A stretch of DNA of 6,027 nt, from positions 1 to 6,027 of the forward strand of contig BEII01000118.1 in the NCBI GenBank assembly GCA_002898935.1, given 5' to 3'. This document shows positions 1 to 5,389 of the stretch, piece after piece. The notes under the pieces were generated by a model, which saw only the letters and a list, made by a program, of their open reading frames with translations, was not told where the DNA came from and searched no databases. Position numbers and translations under genes: made by a program. This stretch comes from a bacterium HR32 (GTDB lineage: Bacteria > Sysuimicrobiota > Sysuimicrobiia > Sysuimicrobiales > Sysuimicrobiaceae). Each line of letters opens with the position of its first letter. Position 1 is the first letter of the stretch.

Positions 1-1
1 A

Positions 2-418
2 GCGCTGGAACACCCCCAGGGCTGGCACGTCCTGCGGTCCGGGGACGGCCGCTGGCTGCAGGTGGTGCCGAGCCGCGAGACCCCGGAGCCAGACCCGCTT
101 CGTTACACGGAGTTCCTCAGGGTGCGCGTGCTGCCGGGCCGGCCGCCGACCCACGACGACGCCCTGCGCCAGGAAGCCTTTTCGGTACTGCCCTTCCACG
201 GGGTGGCGAAGTTCCAGCGGGAGGAGGGGGCGGACCCACCCCGCTACCGGTTCGAGGGGACCGGCAGCGCCCTCACAGGCCAGTGGGCCGCGGTGGGGGT
301 TCTGTTCGTGCTGCCGGACCGCCTCGTGCACGCGGTGTGCGCCAAGCCCCTGGACCGGTGGCGCGAAGGCCAAAGGCAGTGCGACGACCTAGTGGACCGG
401 GTGCGACCTCTCTCCTGA
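2..418 (+). CDS. 3' end of a hypothetical protein, possibly PsbP-like (5' truncated)
   Basis: The frame is open from the first bases of the window to a TGA at 416-418, giving 138 visible residues; the true start lies upstream. A GTG at 62 is only an internal codon, because coding-like sequence continues in frame before it (visible N-terminal residues ALEHPQGWHVLRSGDGRWLQ). The visible part alternates predicted beta strands with charged loops. It has a 'HPQGW' stretch near its start and ends in a strand-helix unit (GVLFVLPDRLVHAVCAKP, then a charged helix). A 'P-x-GW' start followed by such a C-terminal strand-helix is reminiscent of PsbP-like/DUF1795 lipoproteins, but this is a weak resemblance and no catalytic motif is seen. 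No signal peptide can be judged since the N-terminus is missing. It converges on the next gene, the two stop codons being 3 bases apart, so no terminator fits between them. Confident as coding, not as to family. Confidence 0.7.
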   Translation, partial: ALEHPQGWHVLRSGDGRWLQVVPSRETPEPDPLRYTEFLRVRVLPGRPPTHDDALRQEAFSVLPFHGVAKFQREEGADPPRYRFEGTGSALTGQWAAVGVLFVLPDRLVHAVCAKPLDRWREGQRQCDDLVDRVRPLS

Positions 419-421
419 GCC

Positions 422-1090
422 TCAGGCGCCCCCCAGGACCTCGGTGCGGGTGTCCTCCGCCCCCACGACGGTCCGCAGCCGCGTCGCCACGACCTCCGTG
501 TGCTCCACCATACGGCGTCGGGGGTAGGAGGCGGGCGCGAACACCACCAGCAGCACGTTCCGCGTACGCTCGGTGATCGCGGTGCGCGCGGAGTCGTTGG
601 TGGGGCTTCCGAAGGGGCCGTCAGCGTCGCAGACCACCAGCCGTCCCTCGGCCCGGAAGAGCCCTTTGCCCAACGACGCGTACGCCTCCCCCGGCCGGCC
701 CAACCGCACCTCCACGGCCCCCCGCAGGCGGTCTCGGTCGTACAGCCCGATGGGCAGCAGGAACTCCAGCGAACACAGGTTGCACAGGTCCACCAGGCTG
801 TTCACCTGGGACATGCGCTGCCCGCGCAGGGCGCGCCGGAACAGCGCCTCGGAGGAAGGCCGGGTCTTCGTGGGGTCCTCGCCCGTACGGCGGTAGAGTT
901 CCCGCGCGGGCTGCAGGGCCTCCACCTCTGCCGGCGGCCGGCCCGCGTAGCGCTCGCGCACCCTCGCCGCCAGCTCTTCCAGATCACGGACCACCGACTC
1001 CTCGCTCGGCAGGACCAGAACACCGTCCGCCTCGATTACGCCGAGGCAAACCCGGTGCGCCACTACGGGGTCTGCGACGACCACACGCAA
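422..1090 (-). CDS. Stand-alone B3/B4 (tRNA-editing-like) domain protein
   Basis: Encodes 222 residues from a TTG at 1090-1088, chosen because a GGAG lies about 10 bases before it and because the conserved sequence begins here; a GTG two codons on (1084-1082) is the alternative. The protein matches the B3/B4 family, the domain that in phenylalanyl-tRNA synthetase beta clears mischarged tRNA. Visible landmarks are Y66-R-R-T-G-E-D-P-T-K-T-R-P-S (to S79), the VNSLVDLCNLCSL block (96-108), P113-I-G-L-Y-D118, GEAYASLG (134-141), the D155-x-D157-G turn and DSARTAITERT (166-176). The length fits free-standing members, which contain only this domain. Such proteins are thought to edit or deacylate mis-aminoacylated tRNA, but many are uncharacterised, so substrate and activity are inference. 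No signal peptide or membrane segment is seen, so it is probably cytoplasmic. It is divergent from the hydrolase operon and convergent with the upstream partial gene. The open frame continues upstream of 1090, but that extension is low-complexity and antisense to the next gene. Confidence 0.88.
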   Translation of the reverse strand: MRVVVADPVVAHRVCLGVIEADGVLVLPSEESVVRDLEELAARVRERYAGRPPAEVEALQPARELYRRTGEDPTKTRPSSEALFRRALRGQRMSQVNSLVDLCNLCSLEFLLPIGLYDRDRLRGAVEVRLGRPGEAYASLGKGLFRAEGRLVVCDADGPFGSPTNDSARTAITERTRNVLLVVFAPASYPRRRMVEHTEVVATRLRTVVGAEDTRTEVLGGA

Positions 1091-1104
1091 GGATTTCCCG
1101 CTCC

Positions 1105-1167
1105 GGCGGCGCTTGCCCTGCCGTACGCGGGTGGCTACACTGCACGCAGGACAGGCGGCGCTTGCCC
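1105..1167. repeat. Perfect 14-bp direct repeat, possible operator pair
   Basis: The sequence GGCGGCGCTTGCCC occurs at 1105-1118 and again at 1154-1167, with starts 49 bases apart, inside the 90-base region between the divergent B3/B4 gene and the first MBL gene. Each copy has weak internal symmetry (GGC at one end, GCC near the other). The first copy covers the proposed -35 box and the second lies just downstream of the expected transcription start. That arrangement is what a repressor binding two sites around a promoter would use. The repeat is directly visible; the regulatory role is inference. Confidence 0.5.
1113..1141 (+). promoter_or_regulatory. Candidate sigma-70 promoter for the MBL operon
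   Basis: TTGCCC (1113-1118) and TACACT (1136-1141) are separated by exactly 17 bases. Each hexamer matches 4 of 6 consensus positions, including the TTG of the -35 box and the TA...T of the -10 box. Transcription would begin near 1148, leaving a leader of about 33 bases before the ATG at 1181. In such GC-rich DNA a pair this good in a divergent gap is suggestive but not proof. Confidence 0.45.
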
Positions 1168-1173
1168 GCAACC

Positions 1174-1180
1174 GGAGGAA
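1174..1180 (+). promoter_or_regulatory. Strong ribosome binding site of the first MBL gene
   Basis: GGAGGAA directly abuts ATG 1181. The gap from GGAGG to that ATG is only 2 bases, unusually short. The next codon is TTG (1184), which is 5 bases from GGAGG, so initiation could occur at either codon; the products differ by one residue. Confidence 0.7.
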
Positions 1181-2182
1181 ATGTTGTCCGTAGAAGTCCT
1201 CGCACCCGACCTGGTGCGGGTGCGGCTTCCCGTGCCTTTCCCCCTCGGGTGGGTGAACGTGTACGGGATCCGCACCGCCACCGGCGCCGTGCTGGTCGAC
1301 AGCGGCCTGCGCACCCCAGAGGCGCTCGCGCTGCTGGAGGAGGGTTTCGGCGCCCTGGGCCTGACCCTGCGGTCGCTGCGGGCCGTGGTCGTGACGCACG
1401 CGCACCCCGACCACGTGGGCCTCGCGGGCGTGCTGCAGCAGCACACGGGCGCTGAGGTTTACTTCCTCGACCGGGAGGAACCGGTGGCGCGGCGGATCTG
1501 GGCGGAGGACCCCGCCAGCCGGGTGCGGGCCATCACGGGAATGTTGCGCCTACACGGAACACCACCCGTGTGGGTGGACGAAGCGGCCCGGCAGGCCGAG
1601 CGACTCCGCGACCTCGTCTCGCCCTTCGGGCCGGCCCGCACGGTGCGCGACGGCGAAGTGTTCGAGCTGGACGGCTTCCGAGTGCAGGTGCGTTGGACGC
1701 CGGGCCACAGCGACGGCCACATGGTCCTGTTGGACTCGCAGGGCCGCCTGTTCTGCGGCGACCACGTGCTCCCGGACATCTCGCCCAACATCTCCCTCTA
1801 CCCGGAGGCCCGGCCGGATCCCCTCGGCGACTACCTGGCCTCCCTCCGTGCGGTACGGGACCTGCCGGTGCGTACCGCCTACCCGGGGCACGGGGACCCG
1901 TTCCGCGGGTGGGCCGAGCGGGTGGACGAGCTGCTGGAACACCACCGCGCGCGGCTGCACGCGGCCTGGGAGCTGCTTCCGCCCCAGGGGTGCACGGCCT
2001 TCGAGCTGGCGCGCCGGCTGTTCGCAGAGCACTTCCAGGAGCGAGACGGGCTGCCGCAAGTTCCGCTCCCGCTTGCGGTGGGCGAGGCCGCGGCACACCT
2101 CGAACGTCTGGTCCAGGAGGGACGAGCTGCCCGCGACGGCTCCGTCCCCGTCAGGTACCGGCCGGTAGGTGGCCTGACGTGA
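1181..2182 (+). CDS. MBL-fold metallo-hydrolase with LACTB2-type C-terminal domain
   Basis: Encodes 333 residues from ATG 1181 behind GGAGGAA. It is a metallo-beta-lactamase fold hydrolase. The strand-turn V37-L-V-D40-S-G precedes the metal motif H73-A-H75-P-D77-H78. Further ligands are H176 (TPGHSDGH), D194 (FCGDH) and H237 (YPGHGDPF), so a full two-metal site is present. Residues from about 245 form helices (ERVDELLEHHRARL) ending near 323, like the winged-helix tail of LACTB2/glyoxalase-II-like hydrolases. Family members cleave thioesters, phosphodiesters or lactones; the substrate is not evident here. A segment at 98-150 is inserted between the first metal motif and the later strands and may line the active site. 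There is no signal peptide, so it is probably cytoplasmic. It is the first gene of a two-gene operon, overlapping the next by GTGA. The frame is open far upstream, but that part is antisense to the B3/B4 gene and is not credible. Confidence 0.9.
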   Translation: MLSVEVLAPDLVRVRLPVPFPLGWVNVYGIRTATGAVLVDSGLRTPEALALLEEGFGALGLTLRSLRAVVVTHAHPDHVGLAGVLQQHTGAEVYFLDREEPVARRIWAEDPASRVRAITGMLRLHGTPPVWVDEAARQAERLRDLVSPFGPARTVRDGEVFELDGFRVQVRWTPGHSDGHMVLLDSQGRLFCGDHVLPDISPNISLYPEARPDPLGDYLASLRAVRDLPVRTAYPGHGDPFRGWAERVDELLEHHRARLHAAWELLPPQGCTAFELARRLFAEHFQERDGLPQVPLPLAVGEAAAHLERLVQEGRAARDGSVPVRYRPVGGLT

Positions 2183-3102
2183 GCCGCACGCGGCGTGTGG
2201 AAGAACGTACCGTCCTCATCGACCTTGGGTTCGGGCACCCGGAGGTCCTCGGGAGTTACCTGTTGGAGGGGGACCCGCCTGCACTGGTGGAGACCGGGCC
2301 CACGAGCTGCCTTGCGAACCTGGAGGAAGGACTGCGTGCGTGCGGGCTCGCCCTGGAGGACCTCGCTGCGGTGGCGGTCACCCACATCCACCTTGACCAC
2401 GCGGGCGCCGTGGGGGCGCTCTGCCGGCGCAACCCGCGCCTGCGGGTGTTCGTACACCGGGTCGGTGCCCCGCACCTGGTGGACCCGAGCCGCCTCCTGC
2501 GCAGTGCGGCCCGGATCTACGGCGACCGCATGGACACGCTGTGGGGCGAGGTGGTGCCCGTCCCCGCAGACCGGATCGTACCGCTGTCCGACGGCGACGT
2601 CTTCGAGTGCGGGGGCCGTTCGCTCACCGCGGTAGACACACCCGGCCACGCGAACCACCACCACGTCTACGTGGACCGCGAGGCCGGGATGGCCTTCACC
2701 GGTGACGCCGCGGGGGTGGCCCTGCCCGGCTGCCCCGTGGTCCGGCCTCCCACGCCGCCGCCGGAGCTGGACCTGGAAGCCTGGGAGCAGACCTTGGACC
2801 GTCTGGAGGTCCTCCCTGTCCGGCGGCTCTGCCTCACTCACTTCGGCGTCCGAGACGACCCTACCGCGGTCCTGCAGGAACTCAGACGGCGGCTCCGGGA
2901 GGTGGAGCGGTTGCTGTGGGAGGGGTGGACCGCCGGGGAAGACGTGGACCGGCTCACCGAGCGCCTTCGGGGCTACCTCCAGCCCGAGGTGGAGTCGCGC
3001 TGCGGCCCGGAAGTGGCGCAGCGCCAGGAGGTGGCGGCCAACCACCGGATGAACGTCCTCGGCTACCTCCGGTACTTCGAGAAGAAGCAGGTCCCGCGGT
3101 GA
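2179..3102 (+). CDS. Second MBL-fold metallo-hydrolase
   Basis: Encodes 307 residues from a GTG at 2179 that overlaps the preceding stop (GTGA), pointing to translational coupling; a weak AGGTGG-like site lies before it. The metal site is complete: H69-I-H71-L-D73-H74, H157 (DTPGHANHHH, with three further histidines at 160-162), D176 (FTGDAAG) and H221 (LTHFG). A proline-rich loop (VVRPPTPPPELDLEAW, 187-202) follows the D176 strand and probably shapes the substrate pocket. The last 80 or so residues are helical and charged, ending YLRYFEKK, and lack the clear LACTB2-type tail of its neighbour. The two proteins are therefore distant paralogues, not a recent duplication. The substrate is unknown; hydrolysis of a thioester, ester or sulfate ester are possibilities within the superfamily. 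No export signal is visible. The stop codon in turn overlaps a possible GTG start of a mini-ORF. Confidence 0.88.
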   Translation: MSRTRRVEERTVLIDLGFGHPEVLGSYLLEGDPPALVETGPTSCLANLEEGLRACGLALEDLAAVAVTHIHLDHAGAVGALCRRNPRLRVFVHRVGAPHLVDPSRLLRSAARIYGDRMDTLWGEVVPVPADRIVPLSDGDVFECGGRSLTAVDTPGHANHHHVYVDREAGMAFTGDAAGVALPGCPVVRPPTPPPELDLEAWEQTLDRLEVLPVRRLCLTHFGVRDDPTAVLQELRRRLREVERLLWEGWTAGEDVDRLTERLRGYLQPEVESRCGPEVAQRQEVAANHRMNVLGYLRYFEKKQVPR

Positions 3103-3260
3103 AGGACGAGGCGTGCTCCCAACTGCCCGTCTTCCCTGCTGGTCTCCACCGGCGCACCGCGACTCCGCAGGCTGGGTTTTCGAAATCCCCCGACCGTTCC
3201 CCGAAGCGGGGCATCACCTCGAACCCTCCCGAGTCGGAGGACGACAGCCCGCTCGGGTGA
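3099..3260 (+). CDS. Possible 53-residue coupled mini-ORF (doubtful)
   Basis: A GTG at 3099 overlaps the stop of the second MBL gene through GTGA, the same junction that joins the two MBL genes, and the frame runs to TGA 3258-3260. The product would be 53 residues, basic in the middle, rich in Pro, Ser and Arg, ending in an acidic tail (ESEDDSPLG), with no hydrophobic core and so probably disordered. Third-position GC, counted by eye at about 80%, exceeds first and second positions, the order expected of coding DNA here, but is lower than in the neighbouring genes. Against it, the region is packed with short hairpins and the peptide resembles no family I know. It may simply be the 3' leader-out of the operon. 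Confidence 0.2.
   Translation: MKDEACSQLPVFPAGLHRRTATPQAGFSKSPDRSPKRGITSNPPESEDDSPLG
3174..3257. other. Cluster of short hairpins in convergent intergenic region
   Basis: Between the MBL operon and the minus-strand 150-residue gene (3103-3311) there is no convincing gene. Several short inverted repeats are seen: a near-palindrome GGGTTTTCGAAATCCC at 3174-3189 (one mismatch), CCCCG-AAG-CGGGG at 3199-3211, CCTCC/GGAGG at 3225-3229 and 3236-3240, and CCCG-CT-CGGG at 3248-3257. These may help RNA 3'-end formation or stability. None is followed by a run of T, so they are not classic intrinsic terminators. Confidence 0.4.
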
Positions 3261-3280
3261 GGGGGTCTGCGGAACCGGGA

Positions 3281-3304
3281 GTGCAGGCCCGTCCGGGCCT
3301 GCAC
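3281..3304. terminator. Perfect 24-bp palindrome, likely bidirectional terminator or 3' hairpin
   Basis: Arms of 11 bases (GTGCAGGCCCG at 3281-3291 and CGGGCCTGCAC at 3294-3304) pair perfectly around TC. It sits 8 bases beyond the stop of the minus-strand gene and about 180 bases beyond the stop of the MBL operon, the right place to serve both converging transcripts. A second small inverted repeat (GGGTG-GT-CACCC, 3306-3317) overlaps the minus-strand stop codon. There is no U-tract on either side, so termination may be U-independent or the stem may protect the 3' ends. A protein-binding palindrome is the alternative. Confidence 0.5.
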
Positions 3305-3311
3305 CGGGTGG

Positions 3312-3764
3312 TCACCCCAGCCTGACCGCGTGGGAGTGGAGGTGCGCCTCGAATCTTGCCTCCCACTCTTCCTCGCTGCAGTCCGGGCTCACCACGTCCT
3401 CCCGGGTGGCCAGGAACGGCGCCCGCAACCCCCACGGACCGGTGAGGTCCACCTCCACCTCGCCGGCCCGTTCGTGAACGACCACCTCAGAACCCGGCGC
3501 CACGCGGGCCGCAGCCCGGGCGGCCGCGGCGTGCAGGCGGCGGACCGACACCCACGTCTGCACCGTCTCCTCCGCCCGCCACCGGGCCTCGTCCTCGGTC
3601 CGTCCGCGGACTCTGCGGGGTACCACGGCCACCCCGTCCGCGTCCAGGATGGCGACCTCCCACCGCGCGGGCTCCTCCACCGGGCCTCGGAACGCGAAGC
3701 GGTACACCGCCCCGAAGGCTTCGAACGTCTCCTCCCACTCGCGATAGGGTCCGCGCGCGCTCAC
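3312..3764 (-). CDS. Hypothetical protein, 150 residues
   Basis: I do not recognise this family. The start is taken as GTG 3764-3762, preceded by AGGGGG with 6 bases of spacing. The product is a soluble, charged, acidic-looking protein without signal peptide or membrane segment. The N-terminal 50 residues look beta-rich (AVYRFAFRG, RWEVAILDADGVAVV). A long amphipathic helix follows at about 57-87 (DEARWRAEETVQTWV, then an Ala/Arg-rich stretch). A further strand region (EVVVHERAGEVEVDLTG) leads to an acidic helix near the C-terminus (SEEEWEARFEAHLHSH). Codon usage with GC-rich third positions and well-placed hydrophobics support a real gene. It is divergent from the TRAP operon and convergent with the MBL operon, so it is probably a single-gene unit. 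An upstream ATG with a better ribosome binding site lies out of frame, raising a question about the true N-terminus. Confidence 0.75.
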   Translation of the reverse strand: MSARGPYREWEETFEAFGAVYRFAFRGPVEEPARWEVAILDADGVAVVPRRVRGRTEDEARWRAEETVQTWVSVRRLHAAAARAAARVAPGSEVVVHERAGEVEVDLTGPWGLRAPFLATREDVVSPDCSEEEWEARFEAHLHSHAVRLG

Positions 3765-3795
3765 CGAACGCCCCCTGCGCCTTGGCTCCGCCCCC

Positions 3796-3810
3796 CATGG
3801 TAAACCTCCC
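3796..3810 (-). promoter_or_regulatory. Strong SD-ATG pair out of frame with the 150-residue gene
   Basis: On the minus strand GGGAGG (3810-3805) is followed after 6 bases by ATG (3798-3796), a better initiation signal than that of the annotated GTG at 3764. The distance to that GTG is 34 bases, one base off frame. The ATG begins a run of six G, so one base too many in that run would explain the offset. It may instead start a short leader peptide or be chance. Confidence 0.3.
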
Positions 3811-3843
3811 GCGACCGCGGCGCACCGGCCCCGGAGGAAGCCA

Positions 3844-3888
3844 CCCCTCGGCCGTCGAACACGGCGGTAGACGACCGAGCGAGGGGGG
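3844..3888 (+). promoter_or_regulatory. Leader with two alternative hairpins, one masking the SD
   Basis: Just before the TAXI binding-protein gene, CTCGGCCGTC (3847-3856) can pair with GACGACCGAG (3870-3879), 9 of 10 positions, leaving the ribosome binding site GAGGGGGG (3881-3888) free. Alternatively CCCCTCG (3844-3850) pairs perfectly with CGAGGGG (3880-3886), covering that site. The two pairings share 3847-3850 and exclude one another, the layout of a translational switch. Both pairings are seen in sequence; a regulatory function, and a transcript starting upstream of 3844, are inference. No known riboswitch aptamer is recognised in the 90 bases available, and I see no convincing promoter here. 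Confidence 0.35.
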
Positions 3889-3893
3889 AAACC

Positions 3894-4862
3894 ATGGGTG
3901 TACTCAGACGGCTCTGCGGGGCGCTGCTCGTGGCCACACTCCTGGCTGCCGGGGCGGCAGCGGCGCCCACGGTACGCCGCATCTCCATCGCCACGGGTGG
4001 CACGGGCGGCGTGTACTTCGTCCTCGGCGGGGGTCTCGCGCGCCTGATCTCCCAGCACATCCCGGGTGTGCAGGCCACCGCGGAGGTCACCAGCGCCTCC
4101 GTGGACAACATGCGGCTGATCGGCGCCAAGCGTGCGGACCTCGCCTTCACCCTCAACGACACCGCCTACGACGCCTGGCGAGGGCTCGCGGACTTCCGCG
4201 GCACGCCCATCCCCGTCCGCGTGCTCGCCCCCATCTACGACAACTACAACCACCTGGTCACGCTGGAGGGGACGGGCATCAACCGGGTGGCCGACTTGCG
4301 CGGCAAGCGGGTGTCCGTGGGTTCGCCCGGCAGCGGCACCGAGGTCACCGCCCTGCGGATCCTGCGGGTGGCGGGGATCGACCCGGACCGGGATATCCGC
4401 AAGGAGCGGCTGGGTGTGGCGCCCTCGGCGGACGCGCTGCGCGACCGCAAGATTGACGCGTTCTTCTGGAGCGGAGGACTTCCCACCCCGGCCGTCCTAG
4501 ACCTCGCCAGCACGCCCGGGATCCGCGCCAAGATCGTGCCCATGGACGACCTGGTGGAGCCCCTGCGCAAGGAGTTCGGGCCCCTGTATTTCCGGGCCGT
4601 GATCTCCCGGGTGGTGTACCCCGGGATGGACCAGCCGGTGCCCACCATCGGGGTCGCCAACCTGTTGGTGGTGCACCAGGACTTTCCGGAGGAGCTGGCG
4701 TATCGGATCACGCGCCTGATCTTCGAGCGCAAGGCGGAGCTGGAGACGGTGCACGCGGAGGCGAAGAACATCACGCTGCTCCGCATCACGGGGCGCACCC
4801 CCATCCCCTTCCACCCCGGGGCCGCCCGCTACTACCGGGAGCGGGGCGTGCCGGGGTTCTAG
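3894..4862 (+). CDS. TAXI-family TRAP transporter solute-binding protein
   Basis: Encodes 322 residues from ATG 3894, 5 bases after GAGGGGGG. This is the extracytoplasmic receptor that captures the solute and delivers it to the TRAP membrane subunits. The N-terminus is a classic signal peptide: basic MGVLRR, a hydrophobic stretch to about residue 19, then an Ala-rich cleavage region near residues 22-24. The mature protein opens with RRISIATGGTGGVYFVLGGG (28-47), the hallmark glycine-rich start of TAXI receptors. Further family features are VTSASVDNMRLIGAKRADLAF, the inter-lobe turn RGKRVSVGSPGSGTEV, and a C-terminal LIFERKAEL helix. Length is normal for the family. The ligand is unknown; characterised TAXI proteins bind small acids such as glutamate or other carboxylates. 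It is the first gene of the TRAP operon, with the accessory protein and fused permease following closely. Confidence 0.95.
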   Translation: MGVLRRLCGALLVATLLAAGAAAAPTVRRISIATGGTGGVYFVLGGGLARLISQHIPGVQATAEVTSASVDNMRLIGAKRADLAFTLNDTAYDAWRGLADFRGTPIPVRVLAPIYDNYNHLVTLEGTGINRVADLRGKRVSVGSPGSGTEVTALRILRVAGIDPDRDIRKERLGVAPSADALRDRKIDAFFWSGGLPTPAVLDLASTPGIRAKIVPMDDLVEPLRKEFGPLYFRAVISRVVYPGMDQPVPTIGVANLLVVHQDFPEELAYRITRLIFERKAELETVHAEAKNITLLRITGRTPIPFHPGAARYYRERGVPGF

Positions 4863-4874
4863 GGGGTCGTCCGG

Positions 4875-4899
4875 GCGCGCGGGCTGTGGGGGCGCGCGC
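4875..4899 (+). promoter_or_regulatory. GC-only hairpin around the DUF1850 start codon
   Basis: GCGCGC at 4875-4880 can pair with GCGCGC at 4892-4897 (or the register 2 bases on), placing the GTG start (4886-4888) in the loop. There is no good ribosome binding site: the nearest AGGGGG (4861-4866) is about 19 bases away. The stem may reduce translation of the downstream genes relative to the receptor, or protect the receptor message. Confidence 0.35.
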
Positions 4900-5389
4900 G
4901 CTGCTGCGCGTGCTCCTGCCCCTGGGCGGGCTGGGTGCGGCCCTGTGGCCGGTCCGGGCCCTGGAGGTCGTGGACCTGGACCGGAACCGGGCGGTCGCCC
5001 TGTACCCTGCGGAGCGCTTCCGCCTGCGCTACCGCCACTCCGTCTATGGCGGCACGGTTTGGGAGCACTTCCGGCTGGCGGGCGGTGAGCTCGTCCTGGA
5101 GGCGCTGGAGGCAGAGCAGGAGGCCGCCCTGGAGTACTACGGGCTTCCGCAGCGGCCGTCGCGCGCAGGCGAACTCTACGCCGTCCGCGGCATCCGCCAG
5201 CGCTTCGGCGAGCTCGTGGTGCGGGCCACCGCGACGGGCGAGCGCACGCTGCTGTTGGACTCCTTGACGTTACCCCTGCACCGGGACCGCGAGGGCCACC
5301 GCGTGCGGTTGCGGGCGGTCCGCGCCCCGGCCGCGTGGGTCGGGCTGGGCGCCGTGCGCACGCTGCGGGAGGTGTGGAAGGGCCGATGA
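4886..5389 (+). CDS. DUF1850 domain protein, TRAP operon accessory
   Basis: Encodes 167 residues from GTG 4886, 23 bases after the receptor gene; no other start codon lies between the receptor stop and this GTG in frame. The N-terminus (MGARALLRVLLPLGGLGAALWP) is a signal peptide or membrane anchor, so the protein probably acts outside the membrane. The DUF1850 signature is seen as a beta-strand motif FRLRYRHSVYGGTVWEHF (45-62) with H51-S52-V53 and W59-E60, followed by an acidic helix region (EALEAEQEAALEYYGLP) and a strand-rich C-terminal half. DUF1850 genes are regularly found between TAXI receptors and fused TRAP permeases, as here; their role is not established. Its stop overlaps the permease start as ATGA, so the two are probably translationally coupled. 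The start codon lacks a clear ribosome binding site. Confidence 0.88.
   Translation: MGARALLRVLLPLGGLGAALWPVRALEVVDLDRNRAVALYPAERFRLRYRHSVYGGTVWEHFRLAGGELVLEALEAEQEAALEYYGLPQRPSRAGELYAVRGIRQRFGELVVRATATGERTLLLDSLTLPLHRDREGHRVRLRAVRAPAAWVGLGAVRTLREVWKGR

Noticed and set aside
500..1180. Long plus-strand open frame upstream of and in frame with the first MBL gene
   Set aside because: It lies antisense to the well-supported B3/B4 gene, has low-complexity sequence without motifs, and the MBL fold begins only after the GTG-rich gap where a strong ribosome binding site precedes ATG 1181.
1091..1444. Upstream extension of the B3/B4 protein on the minus strand
   Set aside because: It is antisense to the MBL gene, the residues are His/Gln/Arg-rich shadow sequence, and conserved family sequence starts at the TTG near 1090.
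1879..3045. 388-residue minus-strand open frame across the MBL operon
   Set aside because: Shadow frame in GC-rich DNA: biased composition, no motif, and both MBL metal-binding sites are encoded intact on the other strand.
3103..3311. CRISPR repeat or mobile element remnant in the convergent gap
   Set aside because: Only unrelated short hairpins are present; there is no repeated unit, spacer pattern, transposase fragment or terminal inverted repeat pair.
3797..3825. Promoter for the minus-strand 150-residue gene (TACCAT as -10)
   Set aside because: The hexamer 17 bases upstream (GTGCGC) does not resemble a -35 box, so support is too weak.
3765..4253. Extension of the 150-residue protein upstream of its GTG
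   Set aside because: It would run antisense through the leader and signal peptide region of the TAXI receptor gene and shows shadow-like composition.
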